A stretch of DNA of 64,000 nucleotides from Sympetrum striolatum (GCA_947579665.1 OX388345.1:28859849-28923848); one strand, 5' to 3'; shown: positions 21,407 to 33,620, numbered from the stretch's first letter. Translations and numbers: made by a program. The notes: generated from the letters alone by a model not told the origin.

Positions 21407-22567
21407 TCTATTATATATAGATGCTTCTCCGGATTCATTCATATATATACCTATATAGATAGATAGGATACAAATTCACAGCCTAAACTACAAGCGTCAT
21501 TGATCTGAAATTTTTATGACATATTGGCCATAACGTGAAACCCCCAGGAAAAAAGAGACTTTGATCCTCAGTGTCATAGGTTCGATTCCAGAGGGCCCCA
21601 AAGTCCCGATTTTTCCCGTTTGAATGCATTGCCGTGATTTTCGGGAATTAAAAAAAAATACTTTCCGGATAGGTAGAGAAGTAAAACTCAAGGTGCCTAT
21701 ATTTATGGTCTTGGACTTTCGAAAACATCAATGACTTTTACAAAAGTTATCCTGGGTTCGATGCTAGGACGATGCAAAGATCTGCCCTTTAAAATACATG
21801 GGAGCCGTTTTTCATTATTTTTTTAGATGCACTTATCGAAATGATAGGATGTTCGTGCTTGGCTGGAAGATGTATGGTACGAATAAGTTTTAGAAAAAAA
21901 TTTTCATAAGACCGTACTGTTCCTGGGTTCGAAGCCAGAGCACAATAACGTTTCTCTCATAAGGAATATAAAGGAAAAGTAGGACGTCATTTGAGGCAGT
22001 TGTAACCAATATTTCTGCTTGAATTTGCATACGCGGTTAGAGATGGTGTTTTTCTTTTGTGCTGCATAGAAAGTATTGCCTGAAAGACCCGGGTTCGATG
22101 CCGGGCGGTAAAAATATCACCCATATATAATACTATGGGGTATCTTTTCATAATTTTTTTATGCATTTATCGATATGTAAGGGAGCTCTTGCTTAGATGG
22201 AAGATGTATATTAACACTTTGTTTAAGAAAAAAAATAGATAAGACCATGCTGTTCCTGGGTTCGATGCCAGAGCACATTATAATTTCTCAAATAAGGAGT
22301 GTATGTGAATAGTAGGACGTCGTTTGAGGTAGTTGCACCTAATAGTTTTGCTTGAATTTTCACACATAGTTTGATATGGTAATTTTCTATTTTGCTGCAT
22401 AGTAAGTACACCAGGAAGACCGGGGTTCGCTGCCAGGTGATTAAATTGCAGCGAATTCTACGAATATTTTGAATTTTTTTTTTTCTTTTGATGTCCGTCC
22501 CGATATGATGCCGAAATGAAATTAGTGTTGTCGATCTGCTTGCAGTATGCAAGCTACATTTTACTCG
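21407..22567 (+). mobile_element. Small Helitron, copy H1 (1161 bp, plus orientation)
   Basis: The 5' end is TCTATTATATATAGATGC, preceded by A (21406). The 3' end has the GCTTGCA/TGCAAGC hairpin, a 9-nt spacer and CTCG (22564-22567), followed by T (22568), so the insertion is between A and T as for Helitrons. There is no coding sequence. Six copies of a motif close to GGGTTCGATGCC start (GGTTCG) at 21579, 21755, 21926, 22092, 22259 and 22424, with spacings of 176, 171, 166, 167 and 165 bp; the body is thus a decayed tandem array with units of about 167 bp. The motifs fit the tRNA T-loop/box-B consensus. The inverted sister copy is at 13709-14902. Confidence 0.87.
22538..22567 (+). other. Helitron 3' terminal hairpin and CTCG end
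   Basis: The stem GCTTGCA (22538-22544) pairs with TGCAAGC (22548-22554) over a 3-nt loop; a 9-nt spacer and CTCG follow. The same hairpin, loop size and spacer occur at 13709-13738 (minus) and 33897-33926 (plus, ending in canonical CTAG). In Helitrons this hairpin acts as the transposition stop signal (family knowledge). Confidence 0.85.
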
Positions 22568-23609
22568 TATATATATACAAGTTGTATACAATTGTATACA
22601 AGAGTACCATGGTGAGGTGTTTTGTAGTGAGTCAACCTCACAAACCTTCACTCAATACTGCAGCACACTGAGCTAACTATTGACTGTAGAGGTACAAAAT
22701 AAAGTTTAAAAAGAAATTACCGGAATTAAAAAAGAAATATTTAAGGACTTTTGCTGCTAGTATTACTGATCAATAAAATGCCTTCCTAATTAAAATGCAC
22801 ATTTGATGTGGAATGGAAAAAATATGTTAACCTACGATATAACGCGGCATAACCAAAAATGAATTTACATGACACCTTTTCGGAAGCACTGCCTTGCAGA
22901 ATAAAACCCCATAAATATTACTCCTGACATTTAATTACGTTTTACGTTTCCACTTGATATAACGTGAAATCTGATAAAATACTTAAAAACTTTCCTGAAA
23001 TTCAGCGTATTTTCTAAAGCTTGTTAATAACCAATTCCAGTTTTGATGAAATTACAAAAGAAATCTCAAAATTGAATAAATTACAAAATGAATGATGCCC
23101 TTCGAAATCCAAAGAAATCATAATATTTAATAGAAAAGCTTATTTTTCTCATATTCTAGAATATTCGATTTGGGATCCACATGAGCTAGATTCGATCTCA
23201 AATTTAGAGATATTCCAACGTAGAGCAGTTTTTGTTCGTTATAGGACATTTCAGATTTGACAGCAGCGTTATGGCTTTGGCAAATACCTTAGTTGGATTT
23301 CGCTCCTGATGATAAGATCTGATTTCCGACGAAAGTTTTTCGAAAAATTCATCGGATCAGAAATTTTAGACGGAGTACATGAAATTTTAGTTATGCTAAA
23401 GAACGAACGCCATCTCCGAGAAGCATCTACAAAGAGTTGAAAGGAAGTAATCGCAAAATCAGAAAATTAGTTTTGGTCGTTCTTTCCGTAGCCTATTAGA
23501 GAAGCTAATAGAGTAGATTCGGTAAGGATTGCGATGGTACTACACCCTTAGCCGCACTTGACTGGCGGCTTGTGAGGTATACATCTACCGCATATACCTA
23601 CTCGTGTAA
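22568..23609. other. Non-coding stretch
   Basis: Nothing recognised; AT-rich with short ORFs. The 142-codon minus ORF at 22223-22651 lies mostly inside the Helitron and is produced by its repeat array. Confidence 0.55.
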
Positions 23610-24957
23610 GGTAATTCCGGGTGAGATGCCCCACCGGGAGAGATGCCCCACCGGGAGAGATGCCCCACCGGGTGAGATGCCCCACCGGGAGAGATGCCCC
23701 ACTGGGGAAGATGCCCCAGTCGCAATATTTTTAAGGAAACCACAAGATTGCACTACTGATGGTGTGCGTCAGTCAGTTGGAAGGCACCCGTCTATCTGCA
23801 AGAGTTTCACGGAGATTTAATCTTTTTACTCAGTTTCATAACATCATTTCAAGTAGGCACTGTTTTTTTCCGCCCTGTTATAAGGTAGGGTAAAATGTTT
23901 CTCGTTGGCATCTGTTTAAATGTTGGAATATTTTGAATTAAAGGGCGAAAACTTGTAGCTATAGGATCATCTATTACCCACGTGCTGTTACTGGCCATCT
24001 TGGACAAAGTGTAGCCCCACTGGCTGTAAGGGCATCTCTCCCGTACTGAAAGGACCTCCCCACCTCTTCTCGGGATAGATGCCCCAGTGCTTTCTTTAGG
24101 TATATGTTAGGTATTAGTATCAATTTAACTTTAAGGTGATACTGATTAAGGCTTTTTTCAAGTAAACGTTTGTAATCTACATTCAAATTTCATTTCAACT
24201 TTAAATCCACGGTCGAATGCATTTTATGTAAGATCAAAAGATGATGTAGTGTTTAGTAAGCACTAGGTTGGTGCGTTTTGCCACTTTCTTTCTCATCGAA
24301 ATGTAATGCCTAGAAGAGGTGGCACACCCACATTGAAATTACAAATATAATTGTTTTTCGAAATAAAAAAAATCTTCTGTGAGAATTTTTGCCTCGAAGT
24401 TTCGATAAAAACATCAAAATTGTCATAATTTTTTTCGGTTGGATCGACATTATTTTTGTGTGAGAAGATGTCGCTTGCAAAAACAAAAAACTGATGACCA
24501 AGCCTCAATATGCTATTTATATGCCTCTAGAGGGGGCTGAGATGCCTCCAAAAATTTTGGAGACTTGCAATGAAACTTTTAAATAGGTTTGAAAGTTAAC
24601 TTAAACGTTTCCTTAGATCCTGAATTTAAGTTATATTTAACAATTTTGTATGTGACAAGCGCTTTCCAGATTAAATTCAGTTTAATCTAATGGGGTACCT
24701 CTCCCACAGAGGTGGGGCGTCTCACCCGGACACTCGGGAGAGATGGCCAAATGAAACAGATGATGGTGATGGTGGTGAAAAATTATGGTGCAGAAAAACT
24801 TTAATATATTGTGTGAACATTTAAAAAAAAATTTGTTTATATCCTGTTAATAATCAATAAATGTTCTATTATATCACACAGTTCCACATTCTTATTATCA
24901 CTTATGTCATTGTTATGAAGTCATTTCCTTAGGCGGGGCATCTCTCCCGGAATTACC
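23610..24957. mobile_element. TIR element of 1348 bp with 17-bp motif arrays
   Basis: Terminal inverted repeats of about 26 bp with two mismatches start GGTAATTCCGGG and end CCCGGAATTACC. Flanks GTGTAA (23604-23609) and GTATAA (24958-24963) are a possible imperfect 6-bp target duplication. The left end carries six exact-period 17-bp units. Related words recur inside in both orientations (near 24030, 24078, 24290, 24527, 24714, 24743 and at the right end). No ORF exceeds about 82 codons, so it is non-autonomous, MITE- or foldback-like. Repeated (sub)terminal motifs of this kind often bind transposase (general knowledge). I cannot name the superfamily. Confidence 0.75.
23625..23726 (+). repeat. 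Six-unit 17-bp tandem repeat
   Basis: GATGCCCCACCGGGAGA-type units start at 23625, 23642, 23659, 23676, 23693 and 23710, an exact 17-bp period with few substitutions; the last two units are the most diverged. The 82-codon plus ORF across it (repeating Pro-Thr-Gly/Arg-Asp-Ala-Pro-like residues) is a by-product of the array. Confidence 0.92.
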
Positions 24958-26271
24958 GTATAAGCCAGTTTTTCATCACATTTTTTTGTATTAGTAAAAG
25001 CCCCCCTCGGTTTATATTCGAGTGAGGGTCCCACCTACCTGTACTCAACCTAATTAAACTGATATATAAATTGTATGGTTGAATAGATATTCAATAATGT
25101 AGTTTGATTGGAAGCTACTTTTATTTTGAAATTTACCAGTAGTTGCTCTATTTTCTACGCTAAACTTCTACCTGAGTCAATTAATTATCCCAGTTTATTG
25201 TGGAAGAATTGGGTGCTTCGGCTTATATTATATTAATACTTGATTAACGGTTAATCTAAAATATCATGATGAAGAAATCAATTTTAACGCCTTTAAGTGA
25301 AATACTGTTTAGAAATGTAAAAGCCTTATCTTTAACTCGTTTAACACAAGAGACTGAGAAAAGCGATGGCAGGCATGCAGTTTGGCCACTATAGGAAGTC
25401 ACGGGCACTTTAGTATTTATCTCACTCATATCCTGTTCTTTTGAGAGCCTATGGAGTAATGTTTCGGTCAGGGTGGGTCTACCCATCAAGGACTGCATTA
25501 GGAAGGGGCGGCCGATGAGCCAATAGACAAATGGCTTAGGCAGTTCCCCCCTTGCTTTCCCCTTGGGATTCTTCCCCAGAAAGGGGCCGCAAGCTTTCAA
25601 ACTGACTCGGGGGCGGATCTGGAAACTTTCAATGGAGGCAGCGATTTAAGACAATTTTCTCGTAAGCTCATCTTAAATTAACCTTCAAAATGGAATTATT
25701 GGTAAATGTACAGCAATAGATGGGAATCTTCATTATCAGATACTAATTCATCGTTCACGTCTAATCATAGGTTGCTAGCGATACATTGTCATCAAAGACT
25801 ATCTCTCCTCCTCCTGCTATTTTGGATATCAGAATGACCTGATTATATTAATTGTTAATTTTATTTTATCTTGTAATGTCCCCTATGTAGTTTTATTGGA
25901 TTATGTGGTTTCATTGTAATCTTATTCTTAAAATATTTTTACGTGTGTTATCTTTGTAAGACTATAATTCTTGCAACATTTTCTTCTTTTATCATCTTAG
26001 TGTATTAGGCCTTTTTTATCTTGCATTTGTATGTGCTTCTGATTGTAATTTCATTTCCTTCATTGAGATATATCTGCTATTTCTAATGTTTATTTTGAAT
26101 TCATCTATAATTAGTGTCATTCGTGAAGATGTTTCATATGATTTGATTGCTTGAAGTGAATATTTATTTTTCTCCTGTCTTTTTTGTTTATTTTTTATCT
26201 ATTCTCTGCTTGTCTTTCATAACTCTTTTCATTCTCCATCATCACAAAATATAGTTTTCTATCTGTAGGTT
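24958..26271. other. Non-coding stretch with one unrecognised ORF
   Basis: A minus-strand ORF of 114 codons (25256-25600) has a plausible-looking mixed composition with GRPFLMQSLMGRPTLTETLL in its middle, but I recognise no domain, no splice context and no repeat partner. The part at 25830-26270 is T-rich and may be retrotransposon 3' UTR preceding the LINE tail at 26272. Confidence 0.4.
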
Positions 26272-26483
26272 TCGCAGGTTTTTCACACTCCCTGTGAGTG
26301 ATTTCCTGTGGCGGAAATTGTTTTCTGAGCCCTCAGCTTAGGTTTTTCAAATTCACATATTAGTTTTCTTTTTGTACTCTTGCAAACTATCTCTTTCTTT
26401 CTGTTTCTTATATGACGATGGGTTAGATGTAAGAAGTGACTTCCTAGTCTCAATATCGCCCGAATAAAGACCTTTTATTATTA
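26272..26483 (+). mobile_element. LINE 3' terminal fragment (recurrent tail family)
   Basis: Plus strand: TTCGCAGGTTTTTCACAC near 26269, a diverged GTGAGTGATTTCCTGTGG block, GATGGGTTAGATGTAAGAAG near 26417, AGTCTCAATATCGCCCG near 26446 and AATAAAGACC, then a TTATTATTATG tail. The order of landmarks is the same as at 1122-1374. Confidence 0.65.
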
Positions 26484-29262
26484 TGTGCATAATCAGCACA
26501 ATAAATAAATCAATACTATCAGAAAAAATAAGTGTATCTATTACACACTTATAACTATCGATTAAAAAGTATTAACATTTTATTAATAGTTACTCTTCAT
26601 TCGACCCTCTTCTTAACGTTTGATTTAACTTTTGATTTAAATTTTGATAACTTAAATTTTTTGAAGGATATAATCTTGCTTCATCGAGGCCTCAGCCTTC
26701 TTGTCCCTTAATTATTTCTTTCTGCTTTAAATATACTTGTATTTATTTATTTCTGCGTTATATCTGCTAGGAGTTGCAAACTCACATTCACCTTGAATCA
26801 TGTTCCGTTTAATCATAATTGAATGTTATTGATCTCTTAGCTTAACAGTACACTTATAGTTTTTACTTCGTTATTCCTGAAGGTTTTTCTCATTCAAGAG
26901 CGCTCTCTCCCATTTTCTCCTCTGATACTATCCTTCAGTCGATAAAGGTCTACTATCTTGCCTATTAAGTAGCCAACTCAGTCCCAAGCGCTCAATTCTC
27001 TACTCTACTCAAGTTCCAGGTTTTTCATGGCAACTTCTGATTAGTCACGCTACATCTGTGGCAAACTCGCTGTCTTTATTGCGACTCTTTGAATATCTTA
27101 TAAACAGAATTTGAGTGTCGATCATTACGCGTTACTTTCTAATCGCTAATCAATTTTTAATTTATTATATTGTTCATCTTAAGTGGATTATCATTCGGGG
27201 TTATCTCAAATATATCACCAGTCTCTTCTCCGTTTCGCATTTCTTTATTTCTGTGAAAGATAACAGTTATACTTCTTCATATTTTTGTTTGAGTCGTCGT
27301 TTATACATTTTCTCGATCCTGGAGTCTCCACGCCGCATTGATTATAACGCCCTGTGGCATCCTCCTTTCCTCTACCGCCTGAGGGAGGTTTATCTGAAAC
27401 CGTCCCTGAGTACATGCCCTGGGCCAGATTTAAGCTCTACAAGACTCGACATCCACCCCATTTCACCACCAAATCATCCTTCCATATATTAAGACGCCCT
27501 TAGTGGCCTTTAATCTTTATTCTCGTATTCACTTTTAGATTTACATTAGGGTGTTATATCCTCTACTTATTTCCCCCTTGTTCGAGAAAATGTTTAATTT
27601 ATTTGGCTACTTACCTTGGAAACAGAAAGGTCATCGACCGTATCACTTACTTATTTGTTCCTCCTCTTTTATTTTAACTTTATTTCTTCCTTCTCCCCAA
27701 AAACTCAACCCTGGAATTCTCTCCTACTTGCGTATCAAGTTGCGTACGTGAGGACTCTCAGAGTTTAGACTTTTATGAACACTTCCTTTTCATTTTCCCA
27801 AGAAGTTGAAAATCTTGGAACAATACGAGATGCGTTCTAAAACTTCCCAGATCAAGCTTTACCAAATGAGCCAAAATAAATCTGCCAGTTATTACAAACC
27901 TGAACCAGATTGTCATGCAGAGTGTTTGAGAGTTATGAAGAAAAGTCTTCACAAATTCACTGCCACGACACTGAAAGGTAACAGTAGTTTTTTCAAACGA
28001 TAACGAGAGTCTTCCGGGAACTTTCTGAAAGCCCTACGAACCAAAATACTTGCAATTTCACGGAAACGGTGAATTTATTCCGAATGCGCGGCGTCGGAAT
28101 TGCTTCCTTATGAGATTAAAAGTATGAGTAGAAATAACTTTACAAAATTCCACTGTTTATAAAATTCTTACTACTTCTACTATACAATACGCTACTTCCT
28201 CGCGCGTCGTGACTTTTTTCGTTGCTTCTGTTCTTACGCTAGTTTTTCAATTCAGTTCTACATACCTCTTAGTAGATAAATAATATTACGATCGAATCGA
28301 ATACAACCACAAAAGTAATATATTCTGCAGTATATCTAATTTCGCAGTAGATGTACAAACAACGATAATAGAAAACCAAAAAATACTAAAATCTACTCCG
28401 ACCTCGATATGTAAACTTATCAACAAAATATAATACATAGAAATGCTGCTTAGATGATGCTGGGAAAAGATTTCCCTGCCTCCTGAAAATAAAAAATGCA
28501 TCTTATACGTTTTTGTAATGCAAATCTCATATCACAAAATATTATGAGGAATCAACCGTTATCATTGTATGAAAAACAATCCATAGGTACAAAAGACCAA
28601 CTAGGTAGTTGATGATGTCTCTTGTATTTTTCTTGGTCTTTTCATATCTTGCGGTTCTCAGCTGAAGAATGCATATATCCAACATTTGTAGTTTCTTCTA
28701 GCTACGTGGCCTAGCTTACTTATCTTCGTTTCTTATAGTTCGAATCACTCTACCATCATCCTCAACTGGATTTGTTTTTGTCATTTCTCGTGAACACAGC
28801 GCACAGCTCACAGCGCTCCAAGGTTGTATTTTTTGTGGTAACTGCGTTATTCTGTCGTTTGCTCGCAGGTTTTGCTCTCGTAAGTCAACATTTGCAGGAC
28901 GCAATAATTGAAGATCGCTTCGTTTTTCATACTAGAATGTCTCTTTAATACCATTTTAAAGCATTCACTCTTCCACGTTACGCAAAATAGTATTTTTGGT
29001 CTGTTTTCATAGTCATTTTTTATCTTATACCTCGTAGACCGGTTATATATATATTACGTAGTGAAGATTTTGTAGCCAAAACATATGTACATACTTGTGT
29101 ACACGACAGTAATTTTTTCTGCGGTCTATCTTTCATTAATCTGCCGTATTTTATCGATGAGCGATATTCGAATAGCTTATTACGTAATGATAAAATGCGA
29201 TGTAAGAAAAATAACTTACCGTTGCCCCTGGCAATGTCACCATCATTTTACACTTTATGATA
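26484..29262. other. Non-coding stretch
   Basis: ORFs of up to 125 codons (27115-27492) are open but T-rich and without recognised motifs; the segment at 27330-27480 is pyrimidine-rich. The part at 28000-29260 is AT-rich with short chance ORFs. I see no repeat copies from elsewhere in the window until F copy B begins at 29263. Confidence 0.45.
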
Positions 29263-29418
29263 AAAAATCTGATGTGGCCAACACATGACTTTCTCCGTAT
29301 TTATTGAAAACAGAAGCCTATGCCTGTAATATATAAATAATTCCAAAACAATGAGTGTTACAGGAAAATGTTTCATACAACATTTGTAGTAATATACATT
29401 ATATATAACTTTGGTACA
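29263..29418 (-). mobile_element. Family F repeat, copy B, 3' part
   Basis: On the minus strand this is the last 156 bp of family F: a run through TGTACCAAAGTTAT, CACTCATTGTTTTGGA and GGAGAAAGTCATGTGTTGG, ending CAGATTTTT at 29263. It aligns to the end of copy A (about 9990-10143). It is separated from its 5' part (33927-34630) by the 4.5-kb Helitron. Confidence 0.88.
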
Positions 29419-29959
29419 TTACTATATATAAAGCTGCAAATCCTACTGATTGACACAAAATCCTGGGCATTTCTAATCGAGCTGGAAGGCTGAAATTTTC
29501 AAGAGAGATTTATAATTGACAGTCGAGTTGGGAAAAAATCGAAAATCTACAGATTTTGTCCTAGGTTTAAGACCAGAAAGGATTATATTTTTCAATGTAT
29601 TTAAACGGGAAAAACGAAAAATGGCCATGTAGAGCAAATTTCTTTCGTTCATAAAAATATGAAAATGTAATCGTAAAGCAGTGGGACTTTGTCTATATTA
29701 CGTCTAAAGGATCAAAGTTTTCTTTTCTTGCGACCGATTTTAACATTCCGGCAGGAAATTTGCAAAATTTTAGTTTGAACGCCAATTTATTACGTTTTTT
29801 TCTCCTCATTTTGAAAATTAAATCTATGGCAACAACCATTGTTTGAATCGAAAACAAGTTTGTTTACGATCCTATTTTCATATGCAATGATAAAGGTTTG
29901 ATGCATTTTTAATTATTTTAAATCTTTCTTTCGATACATGTTATTACTGAATGCTGAAA

Positions 29960-32900
29960 AATGTAAATTTCGTTAAAATAGACAGTGGATATCTGCACGG
30001 TCAATGAATCCATCCTGAATGCATGCTGTGATAACATAAGTTTATGTAGAGAATACGAGACCATTAACAACGAAGATAATCGTAAAAGTCATGTAAGTAG
30101 TGAGATTTTTCTAGAATGAAGTACATAGATACGAATATAAATTAATAAATAGGGATATTAATGTAAATTAAAAGGTTTAACGACAATCTTTAGAAATAAC
30201 ATAACTGTAAGCATTACGAATCATTTGTTTCGCGAACACTATAATTTATTAATATATTATAATTCATAGCTCACTTAACCAAATACATTTATCATATACT
30301 GAACTCTCATCTAAATGAACAACAAATATCTAATCAGGAAATACATGGTATTATTGAACTATGTTAGGATATCGTTGGTTTACGCATATGGTGGATTGCT
30401 TTTCGTGTGTGTGAGTTTCTGTTCTTTTAATTTTATGCCTATTATGTTTATTCTTTTCTATTTTAATTACATATAATTATTCTGTCATCCTTTCCAAAGA
30501 GAATTTAAAATTAAGTTCTTTTTCTACGTTTCTTTAATTAATACGTAGTACACAATTAGTTCGTAATATATTACGTAATTCAACATTCATCAAAATAAAA
30601 AAAACAGAAATCTACTCATAAAATACACTGATTTCCTTCAACGACTTTCTGATTACGTTGTTCTACGCTGGATAATTCTTGGTTAGTAAAAACAATCTTT
30701 GCATGTATCATTGTATGAATATTATTTTCCCATCTTCTCCAAACGGACTTTAGAATAAAGTTCTTTTTCTACGTACTTTAAAACTATTTACATAATTACG
30801 TTGCCTATTGTCTATTTGTTTATTTAATTAGAAACGGAGCTCATTGTCGTAGTAGACAACATTTAATGAATATAGGATTATTTTGCAGAATGTCTTGCAC
30901 TCAACCACATACTACACAGGTAATCGTCTATTTATTCCGCATTTTTATCTTATGCAGATTTTTATTCTGACTTTACTTTGTTTGGCGTATTTCTTTAATA
31001 TAATTTTACGAATGCGTATTCATTACAGACTCCCGTATCTCATAAACGCGAAAGGCTTTAGAAATGATTATTTTACTATCATATTATTTGGCGAATCTCA
31101 ATCTCACTTTTTTGAAAATTATGCATACAATAGACAGTGGTATAATTAAAAAAATTTTCTTTCCATATATGTTATGACTGCAAGTTGAAAAATGTAAGTT
31201 TCATCAAAATGGACAGCGAATATCTGCACGGTCAATGAATTATTCGGGAATACATACTGTGATAACATAAGTTTATGTAGAAAATACGAGACCATTTATA
31301 AACGAAGATAATCGGAAAAGTCATGTAAGTAGTGAGATTATTCGAGGATTAAATTTAAAAGTCTACACTGAATCTATATAAGGGGGATAAGAAAGCAATT
31401 TCGATGAAAAATACTCATTAATTACTGATGAAGAACGTATTATACCGGATCAAGTCTACCTATGCCTGAGTAAAAGTAAGTACAACTGAAATTTACATCA
31501 TCCTAAAATATTACTATCAGAATATTAATGTAAATTAATAGTTTCAACGATATTATTTAGAAATAATATAACTGCAAACAATACGAATCATTAGCATCAA
31601 AATCGGTATAGTTTAGTATAGTAGTATTTCACTTTATTCTCACTTAACCCAATGCATTTATCGTATATTAAATTATGTCTAAAAATTTCCTGTGCAATGG
31701 CCATTTCCGATTCCCACTTTATGGCGTTATAATTAATCACAATATTCATAACATCTCTGATGAAAGCAGGAAGATCCCAATTACCACCATTTCAATAACT
31801 AATACTATTAATAAAGACACTCAACCATTCTATAGCCAGAAAAATCTTGCTAGCCGGAATTCGTACCTTGGTGTTGGAGTCCGAGCACAGTGACCACTTT
31901 CTCACCGCACTCGGTGTGTTTGGTATTTTGCCCTTAGTTTCTCTTAAGATCGACAGATAAGCTCCAGCGTCCTGTCTCGCGTGCCACCTCATAGTGTGGC
32001 TTCTTTAGATGATGTTCCTTTTAGGAGGGGAAGCTTTAAGTAACGTATGCCTCAATTTCACACTACATACATTGTGATACATTGTAACCAAAAAGCTCAT
32101 ACGGGCAGCCAAACCCGTTGCTGCCCGCCTTTCTTGAAGGACCATATTGTAATTGAATATCAAGAAAGTGTAACTTTCATTTAAATGAACAACAAATATC
32201 TACACAGGAAATAAAATTATATCCTTGAACGATGTTAGGATTATACGTATATGTTGGATTGCCTTTCGTGTGTGAAAATTGTGCTTTTAATTGTATGCCT
32301 ATTATGTATCGTCTTTTCTATTTTAATAACATATATTTATTCTGTCATCTTATCCATACAGAATTTAAAATTAAGTTAAATTTTCGTTTTTTTAATTAAT
32401 ACGTAGTACCTTACGTAATGATATAGGATACTGCTGGGGAAACGATAAATGTCCATGAAGAACCAAATGTTTTCATTCACATAAGCATGAAAAATGTACG
32501 TACAGTGGAGAGTATTTAACTAAATTATACCTCAAAGTGGAATTTTCATTTTTCCTGCATCCAATTTCGCCATGTCGGCAACATCTTAAATTAAATACAA
32601 ATTAATAATGTTTTTATTTGCACCCTTCCCAAGATAAAAACTTTGGCTACGACCATTATTTACGTGGAATACAAATTTGTTTGCAGTTCAAATAACATAC
32701 GCCGTGATGAAAGTATGAAGTTTTTGAAATATTTTTCAATATTCTTTTGTTTGTAATATTAATATACATCAAGAACATTTAACTTTCATCAAAATAAACA
32801 ACAAAAATCTACTCATAAAATACGCTGATTTCCTTGAACAAACTTTGGATTACGTTTTTCTACGTATCAGCTGGATGATTCTTCGTAAGTAAAACAATTT

Positions 32901-33620
32901 CTGCGATTAAAAATGTATGCTTACTATGTTTACTCTTTTCTATTGTATTCACCTCAAATTATTTTTTCATATTCTGCAAACGGGCTTTAGAATTAAGTTC
33001 TTTTTCTACGTTTTTCAAAATTATTTACATAGATACGTTACCTGTAGCAAATTTGTTTGTTTATATAATTAGAAACGGAGCTCATTGTCGTGGTAGACGC
33101 CATTTAATGAACATAGGATTCAATTTCATTATGTCTGGCACTGAACCGAATACTTCACAGGTAATCGTCTATTTATTTTCCGCATTTTTATCTTATGCAG
33201 ATTTTTATTCTAACTTTGCTTTGATTGGCGTATTTTCTTAAATTAATTTTACAAATGCACATTCATTAGGAATCAACTCCAAATCTCCCGTATCAAATAA
33301 GCGTAGAAGGCCTTTGAAATCCAAAGGGGGACGTCCTAAAACCTTGAACGACCTTCGGATTATGTAGTTCTACGTGTTCGCTGGATAATTTTTGTAAGTA
33401 AAAACAATTTCTGCGTTTATCATCGCATGCAAAATATTTTCCCAACATCTCCATATGGGCTTTAAATTCAACTTCTTTTTCTACATTCTTCAAAATTATT
33501 CAACTACGTTGCCTAATTTCTATTTGTTTATTTAATTAGAAACGGAGCTCATAGTGCCGCTTTAGACGCCATTTAATGTGCATAGGATTCAATTGAAGTA
33601 TGCCTTGCACTGAACCGAGT
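29960..33620 (+). repeat. Higher-order internal repeats of the large Helitron
   Basis: The word TCATCAAAATGAACAACAAA and variants recur at about 29967, 30310, 30590, 31200, 32175 and 32785, each followed by homologous sequence. The block with GAAACGGAGCTCATTGTCGT and GGTAATCGTCTATTTATT occurs at about 30830, 33072 and (partly) 33540. The order of blocks repeats, so the Helitron body consists of about two and a half copies of a 1.2-2.2-kb composite, the second being lengthened by the SINE-like insert. Confidence 0.7.
31790..32000 (-). mobile_element. Possible tRNA-related SINE inside the Helitron
   Basis: On the minus strand, GTGGTCACTGTGCTCGGACT followed by CACCAAGGTACGAATTCC (31853-31905) has the spacing and wording of a tRNA-derived SINE head: D-arm/A-box-like, anticodon-region-like and box-B-like (GGTACGAATTCC against GGTTCGAATCC). 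The block interrupts the internal repeats of the Helitron, so it looks like a later insertion. Exact ends and target duplication are not clear, and the GC-richer insert may extend to about 32150. Confidence 0.4.

Noticed and set aside
22088..22110. Canonical tRNA gene suggested by ACCCGGGTTCGATGCCGGG
   Set aside because: Only a T-arm-like motif is convincing; I could not assemble acceptor, D and anticodon arms of proper length, and the motif recurs six times as part of a repeat.
22223..22651. 142-codon minus ORF
   Set aside because: Runs through the Helitron repeat array and across its 3' end; reading frame reflects repeat structure.
23625..23726. CRISPR-like array
   Set aside because: Units are directly adjacent with no spacers, the period is 17 bp, and the context is a eukaryotic transposon.
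23572..23820. 82-codon proline/arginine-rich ORF
   Set aside because: Encoded by the 17-bp tandem array at the end of the TIR element; residue repetition follows the DNA repeat.
25256..25600. 114-codon minus ORF as a host exon
   Set aside because: No splice logic, homology or repeat evidence either way; left as an unrecognised ORF in the stretch entry.
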